Shown: positions 12,334 to 23,745 of the stretch, piece after piece
Layout of the letters: every line of letters begins with the position of its first letter
Position numbering within the stretch: the first letter of the stretch is position 1
Source: Flaccisagitta enflata
Taxonomy: Eukaryota > Chaetognatha > Sagittoidea > Aphragmophora
Length of the DNA stretch: 64,000 bases
Reading direction: 5' to 3'
Assembly: GCA_965153355.1 (NCBI GenBank)
Contig: OZ231127.1
Span: 9,300,001 to 9,364,000, forward strand
Notes under the pieces: model-generated
Told to the model about the DNA's origin: nothing
Database searches by the model: none
What the model saw: only the letters and a program-made list of their open reading frames with translations
Translations under genes and position numbers: made by a program

Positions 12334-12733
12334 AAATGCTAAAGCTAGCGTCATAAAAGTTGGAGTCAATTTGCGTAACATCTCAATTATTCTCTGTTGT
12401 TACATTAGTTGGAAAGTTTGGGATCTATGAAAAATATCGATCTTTGCGAAAATGCGAAAAAATAAAAAAAGATTCAAAAATTCGTAGCGCCAAAACTAAT
12501 GATCGTAGAGACTTCTGGTTGGCGCCATTTGAAAGAGAAAAATTAGCTCTTTCTTAGCTGTGAATATCAAAAAATGTATCATCCCAGGCAGGAAATGGCT
12601 CAACTTCCGCAAATTCCTCAAATCAAAAATGGAAAACCCGATTTCTCCCCTACGTTTCAAAAAGTCGAATTACTTTTTTCCAATAATGGCAATAAGACAG
12701 CTTCACTATAATTTTTAAGGCATATTTTACAGG

Positions 12734-13820
12734 GTCTTCAATTGCGACTGACTTATTCTAAATTGATGGTGTGCCGCTCATAGTCAATATTATGATTTTT
12801 TCTTTTTTTCCTCTTGTAGTATATTGTTCGACATTTTTTGTATAAAAATTTCAAGGGTTTTAATCAAATATTTTTTTCTGTTATAATAATTCTAAGTAGA
12901 TCAGGTACCCATGGTTGTGACTTGAAAAATCGTTTTTTTGTTTTGACATGTTTTTTCATATTGCTCTCATTTCAATTAGCTAGAGCTAGAGATGACTCAT
13001 TGGTCTTAAATCAAACAAAATTTAATCTACTTTTAAGGGGTAAAAAATCAAATATAGATTGCTAGAATCATCATATAAAAACTAAAAAGAAAATTGTTGA
13101 TTTGGAAAACATTTTGTCAGAAATTGATTTCAAGGTCATCACATGGAATCAAGATATCAACACATTGTTCCATCTTGAGTAGTTTGAACAAGGCAGTTCA
13201 TGGAGTTCATGGAATGGCTGGATAAGCAGTGTTCGCTGAACATTATTCAGATGACCCTACAAAAGGACGTGTGAACGGTCTTACCAAGTCACTGACAGAC
13301 TGACATGTCAACAATAACATCAGGAAATTATCTTTCATTCTGGACCAATTGAACTTCTGTTGCTCGAACCATTTAGAAATGAAGGCTGTTTGAAAAAAAG
13401 ATATCATGAAAAACTTGATTTTTTTGGTTACAACCATGAATACCCCAACTACTTAAAATTTTTGTTACAGGTAAACGGTTTGACAAAAACCCTTGAAACT
13501 TTGATACAAACAAGGCCGGATACACGGCTACCCCAGTTGCGTGCGGGTGGGCAGGGGCCATATTTGAGGTCAGTGGAGCATTTGGGCAGGAGCGGTATAG
13601 CCAAAAACCCCATAAACGCCAAAAAAGTAAAGTGTGACAGAACGACGGACGGACCGACGGACCAACGGACGGACGGACCAACAAAGCGGGGTGTAGAGTC
13701 GCGTAGCACGCGACTAAAAACGTCAAACAATATACAATAAGAAGAAAAAAAGAAAAAATCATAATGTTGACTATGAGAGGCACACCATCAATTTAGAATA
13801 AGTCAGTCGCAATTGAAGAC
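12734..13820. mobile_element. 1.1-kb foldback element with long inverted terminal repeats
   Basis: The arms begin GTCTTCAATTGCGACTGACT and continue for more than 140 bp through TTCAAGGGTTTT. The right arm is split by a GTCCG element (13511-13716) that is absent from the left arm. No coding sequence is seen inside. Confidence 0.75.
13511..13716 (-). mobile_element. GTCCG-family element inside a foldback arm
   Basis: Full-length copy with the hairpin AGTCGCG..CGCGACT. The pre-insertion sequence survives in the opposite arm near 12825-12840, as GACATTTTTTGTAT. The target is a T-run. Confidence 0.88.
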
Positions 13821-13839
13821 TTTGCAGCTCAATCCCTTG

Positions 13840-14100
13840 ACATGCGTTCTAGTGAAGCTCAACTGTACTTGCTTTAATTACTTCAATTGCTTCATGAACC
13901 ACAAGAAGTTTAGCAGAGAATGCTCGCAAGAAGTAATTACTGATTAAAGCAAGAAAGTACTTGGTTAAGACTTACTAAGCAGGTATCGTAAATATCCTAC
14001 TGGTCTTCTTACATACCAAAATCATGTCAGGCCCCAGTTGCACCTGTGCAGAGCTGCACATCTGCTGAGGTGCGGCGTGATATCCATGGCTAAATAAAGA
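13840..14100 (-). pseudogene. Diverged copy-1 counterpart of the 22072-22260 exon
   Basis: It aligns with copy 2 along its length (shared ccaaaatcatgt, tgtgcagagctgc and aaatatcc blocks) but carries stop codons after about 37 residues and no good donor. It marks the upstream end of duplicated block 1, displaced about 5 kb from the rest by insertions at 8880-13840. Confidence 0.45.
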
Positions 14101-14849
14101 TAAGATATATGTCGATATATGTCGTTGTCATTGTTTATGTTGCTGATGGCAGTTTCTCTTGGTTAATTCCGCGCATCGGGGTCCGCCGAAGAAACCCTGA
14201 CTCTCCACCATTGTAGAAGTGTCATCGCTTCTGCTGCTGCATTCAATAAGGACACAAAGGTTGGGTGACATACCTAACTACCTGGTGCGCCATACCAAAC
14301 CAATTTTTGCTCCTCCAACTGCCCCTATGGGGTCCCAAACAGGGGTAGAAGGGCCTTTTTTGGCCTGTCCCGATTTTGTCCCTGTAAGCAAAAAGCTAGT
14401 TTATGCAATCAAAAAATGTCAAGCAGAGTCATCCCATAGCTTGTAAGCCATCTCTATCCATCCATTGACGTGTGCAAAAAATTTGAACTCAATAACTCAA
14501 CTGTAAGATGAAAAAAAATGACTTCAAATTATAATACTCTTCCCCTTCATTTTTCTGTCATTTTTTTCTCAAAATGAGATAAGCCGACAGTTTTTTTTGT
14601 AAGCCTATGATTGTTCAAACATTAAGCATTTTTTCTTTTGTTATTGCATTAACAACTAGTTGAACGACATTTCCTCCAAATTTCATTTCATTTCATTCCT
14701 TTTCATTTTGGAGAAATCAACAGTTTCCTAGAGCGTTACAATTCAAAGGTGCTCCTTGTTGGTGGTGTCACACTTGTGTCACACTATGATTCATACTCTG
14801 TCAAGGCATAGTAACATGATTAACGGAAAAGTCATCACTGTCCGCCAGA

Positions 14850-15460
14850 ACACGGAATGAGTTGACTTAAAATGATCGTCTACAACTCTGATAGGTTTTG
14901 AGTCCTTGTGGTGTGTATAATACAAATCTAAAAAGAACTAAATCATTTTTGGGGCGCTTTTTGAAATATATACAAATATATTACAAATTCAGTACATTTT
15001 TCATTATAACTTTTTGTGATGATTTATTTCAGTATTTTTGACCGCAGATTTGGACTCAGTGGGTGGCTTGCGGTTCGTTTGATATGTCACACTATATACT
15101 TTTGAAAAAGAAGCAAAAGCTTCATTTTTTATAAAATCATTAAAAATAAATGTATTTCATAGCAATATGATGAAAAAATTAACTTTTTATTTCTTTTTCA
15201 AAACTATATAGTGTGACATATCAACGAATTACTAAGCTGAATCGAATCTGCAGTCAAAAATACTAAAACATCACCACAAAGAGTTATGATGAAAAATAAA
15301 CTAAATTTACACTATTTTTGCATATATTTCAAAAACCGCCCCAAAAGTGATTTAGTTTCCTTTAGATTTATATTGTACACCCTACAGTGACCCGAAAACT
15401 ATCAAAGTGAGAGACGATCATTCTACCTCAACTCATTCCGTGTTTTGGTTGGTAGTGTCA
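14850..15460. repeat. Large imperfect palindrome
   Basis: Arms 14850-15115 and 15187-15460 are inverted copies. Outer ends share AACACGGAATGAGTTGA; inner ends share GATATGTCACACTATATA. The loop is about 75 bp. A transcript could form a hairpin of over 250 bp. Confidence 0.8.
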
Positions 15461-15479
15461 TCTACATGATGAGAAAGAT

Positions 15480-17050
15480 GGTGAAATTCTGTACCTACAT
15501 CTAAAATTTCAAGTCTTAACTCTAATTCGTTTGGTCACAATGAAATTACAAAGTTGATCAGTACTGAAATAGGGAGTGAATTGTAACGCTCGCCGACGAA
15601 GCCTCGTAGTTAATTCTTTGTTTCCACACAGCGCTTCTCACACAAAGGCGCGATGCTTTTGTGCCTCAATTTAGTAAAATTTCTTAAAATTCAAATTGGC
15701 TTATCCCAAAAACTATTTGAGCTAGCCCAACGAAATTTTGCATGGTTGTTACCTAGATCAAGAGGGTTCTTCACCTATATTCTGGTGTGTCTTAAAGAAT
15801 GCCTAGGAGTCCAGACAGACCAACCAACCTACCAGAAAAAAAATGGAAAAAACAGCATAACTTTTGAAATAATTGTCCGATCTGGTTGAAATTTTGCATG
15901 AAGCTTCCGTTAAAGATGCCTCGTCACTGGCATGAAATAGAGCTTGGCAAAAAAATTTTTTCCTCCAACAGCCCACCCAGCCAGAAATGGTACTTATAGA
16001 GATTTTTTCAAAAAACTCAAAATTTTGTTTAAAAATTTAGAAACATGAACATACATGATTGCTTGAACATATTCTTCAAGAATTTGACTGTCATATTGAT
16101 TTCTTCATTGTATTTAACTAAATCTAACATTAGTACGTTTGCAAAAAGATGTGTAATTAGGCCTAATTTGTATGAAAAATGAGCTCTCATAAGAAAATCC
16201 AAGTATCAATTCATACATGATATAAGGTTAGCTACATGATGATGTATGGTTTTGTTCGATTTTCATCATTTCAAAATTGATGGATTTCACTCCGACCACG
16301 GACCCTTTTCCATGACATTAACCTCTTATTAACCGGGCCGGCCAAAATCAAGCGCCTGATTGAGTTAACATTGTAAAAAATAACATAATTCAATGATAGT
16401 TGCATCTATCAGCTTGAAATTATGGTTGCAGGCTCAGAATTTGATATTCTTTCAAGTCATAATGAAAAAATCACTTAAAGTCTTGAACTATGTTCAATTA
16501 TATAAATTTTTGTGAACAGTGTGACATAGTGTGACAAGTTGTTAACTCGATAGGACACTTTCTTAAAAAATCAATATCTCCAGCTAGAAATGACATAAAG
16601 TTCTGAAATTTGGCATGTAACCTGGGTAATGTCTTTACTTGACCGGGGGAAAAAATGATTTAACATCATACTTAGAAATATGTTTTGTTATGTACTGTAT
16701 ATTACTATATCGAGATGAGATATTTAATCATTTTTAACAAATCAACTATGAATGAAATTTTTGCATAGTAAATGTCCATAAGTCACCATCAAATTTTTGA
16801 TGCTTCTTTAGGGATAGCAATGGTACAAAAATGACCTACCGTTGGAAAAGCTTGACAATTTTTTGATGTTTTTATCACAGTAGATATGAAGAGTGACACA
16901 AGTGTGACAGGGAAAATAGGCTGTTTTGGCTTTACTTTTGGCCACCTAACCTATCAAAATCATGAGTCTGAAGGATGTATGTTGAGCACTTTGTCCCAAG
17001 GGATGTTTAAGAACAGCTTTCATCATTGACAGAATGATTGGTAGAAGAAA
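15480..17050. other. No gene recognised
   Basis: AT-rich sequence. Recurring TGTCACACTATG and TGACACAAGTGTGACA motifs at 14764, 16520 and 16895 hint that 14.76-16.9 kb may be one larger decayed element with the palindrome inside. Confidence 0.35.
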
Positions 17051-17254
17051 ACAGTGTTTTTTGCCGCCAAATCATGTTTTTCAGCCGGCCTACTTTATAG
17101 GAGAAATTGCCTGATATCGCCAAGTTTGTTGCTGTTGTTGTCATTGTCGTTATTGATTGATAGTTCCGATATCACTGGTGTTTTTGGTGTCGCCGCAGCC
17201 ATTGCAGTTGCTGTTGCCATATGTTTTGCCGTAATTGTCACCACAGCTGTCCCC

Positions 17255-17405
17255 GTAGCTATCGCCGCAGCTGTCGCCGCAGTTGTCGCCGCTGCTGTCA
17301 ACGCAGCTGTCGCCGCAGCTGTCGCCGCAGCAGTCGCCGCAGCTGTCGCCGCAGCAGTCGCCGCAGCAGTCGCCACAGCTGTCGCCGCAGCTGTCACCAT
17401 CATTG
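17255..17405 (+). repeat. 12-bp GC-rich minisatellite
   Basis: About 12 units of GCCGCAGCTGTC. The resulting Ala/Val-rich frame is an artefact of unit length being a multiple of three. TTG-rich tracts flank it. Confidence 0.85.
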
Positions 17406-18029
17406 ACGTAGTCGTTGACGCCGTCATTGACTTGTTGTTGTTGTTGTGGCTGTTCCTGATGTTTTCAGCACTGCCCAGCACAATTGTAATGGATCCCATC
17501 AGCAACGGCCTGAAAGTGATTAGCGTGGCCGAAAAGCCAAAGCTCTTGATCCACGTCCACCAACATGAATTTTTCTAAAAATCCTTAAATTTCAAGAAAA
17601 ATGGCAGATTTTTGTTATTTTGCACCAAAAAATCAGTCAATTAGTTAACTAGTTAATTTTGATAAGTTAGCCATGGGGTTTTCAAAATTTTAACTAGTTA
17701 ACTAACTAGTTAAAATTAATTACTTCGAGTCCTAATTGTATTCACCTAAGGTGTAATCCGCCACAGCAAGTGAGAAATTTGCTGGAGCTATAAAAGCTGT
17801 AGGGGGGACGCTAAAACTTTGGGTCCCTCTTATTAGATCCCGCTCTTATCAGGGTCCCGTCTGTAAACAGGTGAATAGAATTTGCACGATTTGTTGTTTA
17901 TACGTTTAGGTCATCATTAATGAAATAATGAATAAATGCTAGTCAACTACAACAACATCAATAATCATTTGAACCATGTATATCAATTCCCCTATCACGT
18001 CCCATGAAGTAAAAAAAGAAACAAAATCT

Positions 18030-18180
18030 CTTTTGATTTTTCTTTTAATACAGGCAAAATAGCTGATGATTACAAAGCGACAACACAAAATGTTACGCTA
18101 AAATGAAAACTTTTGAGCCTGCTTCTTTTCGCCTTAGACAAATCGCGTCGAAAAATGAGGTTGCTCTTACAGAAGCCAAT
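18030..18180 (-). other. Copy 2: 3'-UTR exon with ATTAAA poly(A) signal
   Basis: The acceptor is ttttttcacag|ATTGGC, homologous to 5145 in copy 1. The poly(A) signal is ATTAAA on the minus strand (18044-18049). Local frames differ between copies and both are interrupted, which fits untranslated sequence. Confidence 0.55.
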
Positions 18181-18534
18181 CTGTGAAAAAGAAGATGAGA
18201 AAGTGAATGTCATTGAAATATGTGATGAATCAATGTAATTTTGAAATCGACTACATTCACTTGAAAACAAACTTATGTCATGAAAGAGTCATTGGTCAAG
18301 TGTTGAGGGGGGGGGGGGGCTGCCAAGTCTATCCCAGCGGCTGCTGAGGGGCGGGTCCTATCCGTATCCCAGAGTTGTTAGAAAGGGGTTGCTAGAAAAA
18401 GGCTCGATAATTATTCGATATTGATAAGGAGGCTACTGAGTCACTCCCAGTGCAGTGACTGTTGAGGAAGCTGCTGCGGGGCTGCTGATCCTTTTCCCAA
18501 TTCCGTAAGACATGGAGTCTCAAACTATTTTTTT

Positions 18535-19190
18535 GGGCAACGGCTCTGGAGGGGACAAAAACCTGTAGAACACAGGAAGAATCTGTCCGTACGTTGATAC
18601 ATCCGTCCATATGTACGTACGTCCGTCCCCCCCATCCTCAGGGCTTCCTCTCCTTTGGGGCCTATTCTGACCCAAATTCTGCCAAATAGCCCAAATCCAA
18701 GCAATATGGCCCAAATCTAAGCTAAATGGCCCAAATCTAAGCAAAATGGCCCAAATCCAAGCATATTGTCCCAATTTCAAGCAAAATGGCCCAAATCTGG
18801 CCAGAAAACCTAATTCTAGCCCGAGGTTCATTATTTTGGCCCCTTAAACCTAATATGAGGCCCGTGACACCTATATTCTAACCAGAATTGAGCCATTTTA
18901 CCTGAAATTGGGCCAATATGCGTGGATTTGGGCCATTTTGCTTAGATTTGGGCCATATTGCTTGGATTTGGGCTATTTGGCAGAATTTGGGGCAGAATAG
19001 GCCCCAAAGAAACAAAACCCTGAGGATAGGGCGGGGGGATTAACGGACAGACGGTCAGACGGGCGGATGGATGGACGGACAGATTCTTCCAGTGTTCTAC
19101 AGGACTTCGCCCCCTTTGGGGCCGCTACCCTGCTCCCCTTCAACTTTAATCACACACTACACAAGCAAGGCACGGGTACCACTGACCACT
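18535..19190 (+). mobile_element. GGCAGCGG foldback family element
   Basis: Starts GGGCAACGGCTCTGGAGGGG with CCTGTAGAACACAGG and ends with CTACAGGACTTCG and CGGGTACCACTGACC. The interior has about 20-bp repeats of CCCAAATCTAAGCAAAATGG, inverted in its second half, so the whole can fold back. Confidence 0.75.
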
Positions 19191-19314
19191 AACAGCCTTA
19201 GGGCTGCTATTGATTTTCATCCAGCTGGGCATGAGGGGCATGAGAGGCCGCTGTGCATGAGGGGCTGCTAAAACTTAAGTTTCTGGTAATTTTTGAGCAC
19301 CGTAAATATACCAA

Positions 19315-19474
19315 TCAATTGTTGCATGCTGATTTGCGGAAAGGCTGCATTTCTGGCAGGCATTCTCCAGCATATTTGCCGTCTTCATCGCAACAAAGTC
19401 TTTTTACATTGAACCATGCACGTTCACATGTCTTCACTCTTGCTTCGCATTGTTTTTTATCTGCCCCGTCCAAT
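19315..19474 (-). CDS. Secreted Cys-rich peptide, copy 2: mature-peptide exon with stop
   Basis: The acceptor is cttattccag|ATTGGAC. Cysteines are spaced C-x6-C-x10-CC-x9-C-x11-C, the copy-1 framework with a shorter last loop. A small deletion relative to copy 1 brings the stop TGA into frame at 19315, two residues after the last Cys. The precursor with its signal exon is about 68 residues. The donor-like ATTG|gtat seen in copy 1 is preserved just after the stop. Confidence 0.75.
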
Positions 19475-19499
19475 CTGGAATAAGAACAGATGATTTTAC

Positions 19500-19900
19500 A
19501 ATTGTCTCATATTCGGGAGACAAAAAATGCTTTTTAAGGGTACTGAAAAAAAAAGAGAAAAGACAAAACTTCCTCCTGATATCATTACAGACCTTTGATT
19601 AAAATCTTATCGGGACAAAAGTCGAAGTCAGTCTTCGACTTTTTGACATATTCGAGAGAAATGTGGTTTTCATTTTCTTATTAGGAAGTTTAGAATCTCC
19701 ACCAACCGAATGAGCCCTCCATTGAAATTGATAGGGTAAGTAAATTGGATAATTCTCTTTCATTTGGCGCCAACCAGAATGCTCTACGACAAATATTTTT
19801 TGCGTTATGATTTTTTAAAGATTTATTCATGAAAATTTCAAATTGAATTATTTTCGATTTTTTATGATTTTGTGTAGGATCAATAAAGGAGTGTACTTAT
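19500..19900. other. Intron sequence, no feature recognised
   Basis: Lies in the intron between the copy-2 signal and Cys-rich exons. A short stretch with TTTGGCGCCAACCAGA is shared in inverted form with 12513-12535, a small dispersed repeat. Confidence 0.4.
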
Positions 19901-19904
19901 TTTT

Positions 19905-20330
19905 ACTTGAGCATGCAAATACAGAAAAACATGTTTATGAGCACAGCTGCTCATCTGTGAGGGCATTTTGGAGCATTTTAGCTCATTTAGCTCACTTAGC
20001 TCAGTCTATTCTTTCTGATTTCAAATACGATAAATGATTAAATATTTTCAAACTTATTTAAGCAAGCAAATAAAAAAAAAACATGTCAGTGAGCAGAGCT
20101 GCTCATCTGTGAGGGCGTTTTCAAGTATTCTAGCTCATTTAGCTCATTTAGCTTGCTCTTTTTTTCTGATTTCAAAACAGATAGTTAAATAAATGTTTTG
20201 ACTTAAGTTTGCAAATACAAGAAAGCATGTCAGTAAGCATAGCTGGTTGTCTGGTTGAGTGATTTTGAATATTTTACCTTATCTTGCTCATTTGGCTCAG
20301 TCCTATTTTTCTTTGATTTTCAGTGCAGTC
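19905..20330 (+). repeat. Three tandem units of about 155 bp
   Basis: Each unit has AAACATGT or AAGCATGTCAGT, GAGCAGAGCTGCTCATCTG, TTTTAGCTCATTTAGCTCA and CTGATTTCA. Units diverge progressively. Located in the copy-2 intron only. Confidence 0.75.
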
Positions 20331-20733
20331 AATACATACAATTGGTTTTTATTTGATCTAACAAAAAAAATTTTTAGTGATTGAAGATAAAAGCATGGTG
20401 AAAAGTGACCAATGCTTACGACTTTTTTCCTCACGGCGACAGCCGCCACTACTTGTACACAATTTATTCCTTGAAAAGTTTTGTAACGCCTCGCAACACA
20501 AGGTGACTTAATGACAAAATGACTTTATTGCATAATGGCTTAATGACCTAATGACAATATGACAAAATGACTTGATCGCATAATCACAATGTCACAGAGA
20601 AAATCCAGATTAAGTTTTGAAAGCTGCAGAAAACGCAAAAAGCAATGAAATTGTCATTTTTTACAACAAATGAAAATTGTCGTCAAAGTGTCATCAAAGA
20701 GTTTTGCTCTTGGCACTGCTACTCACTAGTTAT

Positions 20734-21079
20734 CAGGGTGGGGGTTGGGAGGTTATAGGTGTCATAAACTTATGTTATTCTACATTCTACAAACTGCCTC
20801 TATTCATGATAATAGTAAGATTTGCCAAGTTTCATGACCTTCTGACAAGTCCCTGATAGGGCCGCCAGCCCCCCCCCCCCCCCCCCATATTATAAGGGCA
20901 AAAAGGTTTACAAATATTTGGTCCCATTTAATCCTATGATGATTAGAGGGGGGTGGCGGACCTATCAGGAACTTGTCAGAAGATCATAAAACTTGGTATG
21001 TCTTTTTATTATAATAAAAGGGGGTAGTTGGTAGAATAACATAGGTTTCTGAGACCAAAGACTTTGTAACCCCCACCCT
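20734..21079. mobile_element. Foldback MITE with 9-bp target-site duplication (Mutator-like)
   Basis: Flanked by the identical 9-mer ACTAGTTAT (20725-20733 and 21080-21088). Terminal repeats start CAGGGTGGGGGTT and continue about 150 bp with TATGTTATTCTAC and CTTCTGACAAGT. The loop is a C17/G-rich segment. A 9-bp duplication is characteristic of Mutator-like transposons. Confidence 0.75.
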
Positions 21080-21114
21080 ACTAGTTATGTTATTTTGTAA
21101 GTTTTGATAAAAAA

Positions 21115-21331
21115 CAAGGCCGGATACACGGTAACCCCAGTCGCGTGCGGGTGGTCAGGGACTGTTTTTGAGGTCACTTCATTATTTGGGCAGGAGCAGT
21201 GAGGCCAAAGACCGCAAAAAAAAAAAAAAATAAGTGTGACCGACGGACGGACCAATGGACAGACCAACGGACGGACCGACGGACCGACAGACAGACAAAG
21301 CGCGGTGTAGAGTCGCGTAGCACGCAACTAA
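21115..21331 (-). mobile_element. GTCCG-family element
   Basis: Minus orientation, with intact GGCCTTG end and hairpin (AGTTGCGTGCTACGCGACT). An internal A14 run is present. Confidence 0.85.
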
Positions 21332-21605
21332 GAATACAGTGAAGCAACCCTAGAGCGCACGCGCTATTAAGGCATTGCCCGACTATTAGGTCCCTTGTGA
21401 AATTTTGTAGTTTTAAAAATTCGATAACGGCATGATTTGGCCCGGTCCCTTGATTCTCAATTGTATCAATCTTTATTGACTGATGAAATCTAACCTTTGC
21501 ATGCAGGCTGTACTTTTAAAAAGATGGGAAATGTCAGTTTAGCGCATTTCTTACCCAGTGCATGTTTCATTGCCCATAGCGATCTTTATATGAGTCAAAA
21601 CTTAC

Positions 21606-21652
21606 CCCACGACCACACAGAAGAATAAAATTGTCAAGAAGAGAAACTTCAT
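21606..21652 (-). CDS. Secreted Cys-rich peptide, copy 2: signal-peptide exon
   Basis: ATG at 21652 encodes MKFLFLTILFFCVVV and a split Gly, with donor GG|gtaagt. The exon is the same length and phase as copy 1, and 11 of the 15 residues are identical. The flanks on both sides also align with copy 1, showing duplication of the whole gene and not only of an exon. Confidence 0.78.
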
Positions 21653-21800
21653 TTTCGATTTTTGATCCTTTGTTCCGCGATTTTAGGCAATGAACATGAG
21701 TAAGGACAATCTTGTTCTTGTTCTTGTTATTTCGATGCCTTTCAGGCGAATAAGTTTTTGGCTTAGGAAATGGTTCTGCGATCTGCAATCATTATGAAAC

Positions 21801-21973
21801 AAGGCCGGATACACGGCTACCGAAGTCGCGTGCGGGTGGGCAGGGGCCATATTTGAGGTCACTAGACCATTTAGGCAATAGCAATAGCAAAATCATGAAA
21901 AAAAAGTAAAACGTGACCAACCCACCGACCAACCAACGGACAAAGCGGCTTGTAGAGTCACGTGCACGCGAAT
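21801..21973 (-). mobile_element. GTCCG-family element with a paralogous empty site
   Basis: Inserted between ATGAAAC and ACATTGTATTTGTGGG. Block 1 has uninterrupted AAGAAACATT..GTATTTGTGGG at about 8776-8802. This fixes the element ends and a short duplication (AAAC or AAC). Confidence 0.88.
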
Positions 21974-22071
21974 AAAAACATACATTGTATTTGTGGGAAA
22001 TGAGAAAGGAATGATTCTAACGAGAGCCATTGCAGCTGGCAGCTGACAAATGCATTAAAATGCTTACTTAC

Positions 22072-22260
22072 TTGCTTTGATTTCTTCAATTACATCATCA
22101 ACCACAAGATGTTTAGCGGCGGATGCAGGTTTCGTAAATATCCCACTGGTCCCCTCACGCACCAAAATCATGTTGGGCCCCTGTTGCACAGGTGCAGAGC
22201 TGCGCAGCTGCTTATGAGCGGCATGATTTCCATTGCCGGATAGAAATATCGACACCTGCA
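22072..22260 (-). other. Possible 5' exon of copy 2 (transcribed leader or separate small exon)
   Basis: An open frame ends in HLVVDDVIEEIKA and a strong donor GCAA|gtaagt. It lies 420 bp upstream of the copy-2 signal exon. Copy 1 has a diverged counterpart at about 13990-14095 (reading MILVCKKTS against MILVREGTS) with in-frame stops. The frame's upstream part (22303 onwards) belongs to a MITE and is not part of the exon. Whether it is coding or a 5' UTR is unclear. Confidence 0.35.
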
Positions 22261-22302
22261 TGCACCTTTCAATAAAAATCGGACGCATGTTGAATATTGA
22301 TA

Positions 22303-23068
22303 CCCTGTCATCAATTACAACTGCAACCAACAGAACCTTTACTGTGCCTAGAGTATTAATTTTGACAAATTCTGATTGTTAGTATCTGAAAGCACATAAC
22401 CTACCATTTATTCATGCAAAATTTCATGGCACTGACTCCAGCGGTTTGGCCTCCACATCTTTTTGAGTGAAAATATGGTCAGCACCAAGAACGGCTTTGC
22501 AAAAAACAGATAAACAGACACATGTAACTTTAAATCAATATCATATCTAAACTGATGAAGCGCAAACGGCCAGATTAGTATTAAATGAAAGAAAATAGGT
22601 CACAGTGTATGTATTTTAAGAAATACTTATCAAACTGATGAAATTTATGTGGCAAAACAGTTGTTTTCTCTTATTTCGAAAGGTTGTCATGTTTTTTTGT
22701 CAGATCACTCATCATTTTTGGCCAGATTTTAAATAAGGTTATTCAAAAAATCCACAAGAATTCAAGAGGATGATCAAATAATGTTCATTTGTGACCAATC
22801 TGGCCAATAAAGCATAACCCGAGCCAAAATAAGAAGGATTTAAGCATGAAAAACTGCTGAAAAGGGCTATTTTTGAGTAAAATTTCATTACATTTCACCA
22901 TATTTCAAAACCATGCAGAAGCCAAACCGCTAAAGCCAGTGCTTTGAAATTTTGCATGAAAAAATGGTAGGTTATATGCTTTCAGATAGAACAAATCTGA
23001 ATTTCTCAAAAAGATTACTTTAGGCACAATAAAGGTTTTGCTGGTTGCAGTTGTATTTGATGACAAGG
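22303..23068. mobile_element. TA-flanked MITE, 766 bp
   Basis: Ends CCCTGTCATCAATTACAACT and, inverted, CCTTGTCATCAAATACAACT, with TA on both sides (22301-22302, 23069-23070). Terminal repeats extend about 160 bp, including GGTAGGTTATRTGCTTTCAG. No transposase is present. Confidence 0.8.
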
Positions 23069-23146
23069 TAAGCGATATCGAATATCGAATGTCGAATATC
23101 GAATATCGATCAGCGTCAGTCTAAGATTTCACTGGCAGGTAGAAAA

Positions 23147-23330
23147 CAAGGCCGGATACACGGTTACCGAAGTTGCGTGCTGGTGGGCAGGGACTATGAT
23201 TATAAAAGCAAACCATGCATTTAGGCAGGAGTAGTAATGCCATAATCGCCCGTAAGTGCCGAAAAAGTAAAAAAAGTTTGACAGAACAATGGAGCGACGG
23301 ACGGACAAATCGGGTTGTAGAGTCACGTGA
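23147..23330 (-). mobile_element. GTCCG-family element, hairpin end truncated
   Basis: Good GTGTATCCGGCCTTG end on the minus strand. The array is short. It stops at AGAGTCACGTGA without the second hairpin arm. Confidence 0.75.
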
Positions 23331-23745
23331 TCTATTGAATACTTAAATACAGTAGTAATACTAAGTATTGATTCTATAAAATCTAGAATATGGATATTTA
23401 AGTGACTTCTGTTTATTTCCGAGTAAAACTTCATGGCATTGTCGGTTATAGTTTGTTTTGTCCATAGTTTGTTTTGTTTTTGTTTTTGTTTTGTTTTTTG
23501 TTTGTCCTGTTTATTGTTCGTTTGGTTCATGATTTTTTTTTTTGCTCATACAGTTGAGCTTCACTAGAGCGCATTCCAAAGGACCAAGCAAAATTATGCC
23601 TTATAGTGAAGCTGTTTTATTGCCAATATAGGAATAACTATATAATCTCTCATGTGACCATAGGTTGCATGCCTTACAGGGGGCATGCCTTATTAGCGGT
23701 TGCGCTCTAGCGGTGCTCTACTGTAGTTAGTTTTGGTCACTTTTT

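Larger units (their letters stand above)
17910..22300 (-). repeat. Segmental duplication block 2
   Basis: The compact copy of block 1. Private insertions are the GGCAGCGG element (18535-19190), a triple 155-bp repeat, a 9-bp-TSD foldback element, and two GTCCG elements. One of these (21801-21973) has a clean empty site in block 1. Confidence 0.8.

Noticed and set aside
17054-17578. 174-codon Ala/Val-rich frame resembling a membrane protein
   Set aside because: Created by a 12-bp minisatellite with TTG-rich flanks; no splice sites and no conserved motif.
22064-22330. 88-codon frame with an N-terminal Met
   Set aside because: Its N-terminal portion is the terminal repeat of the TA-MITE at 22303; only the C-terminal part is shared with the duplicate block.
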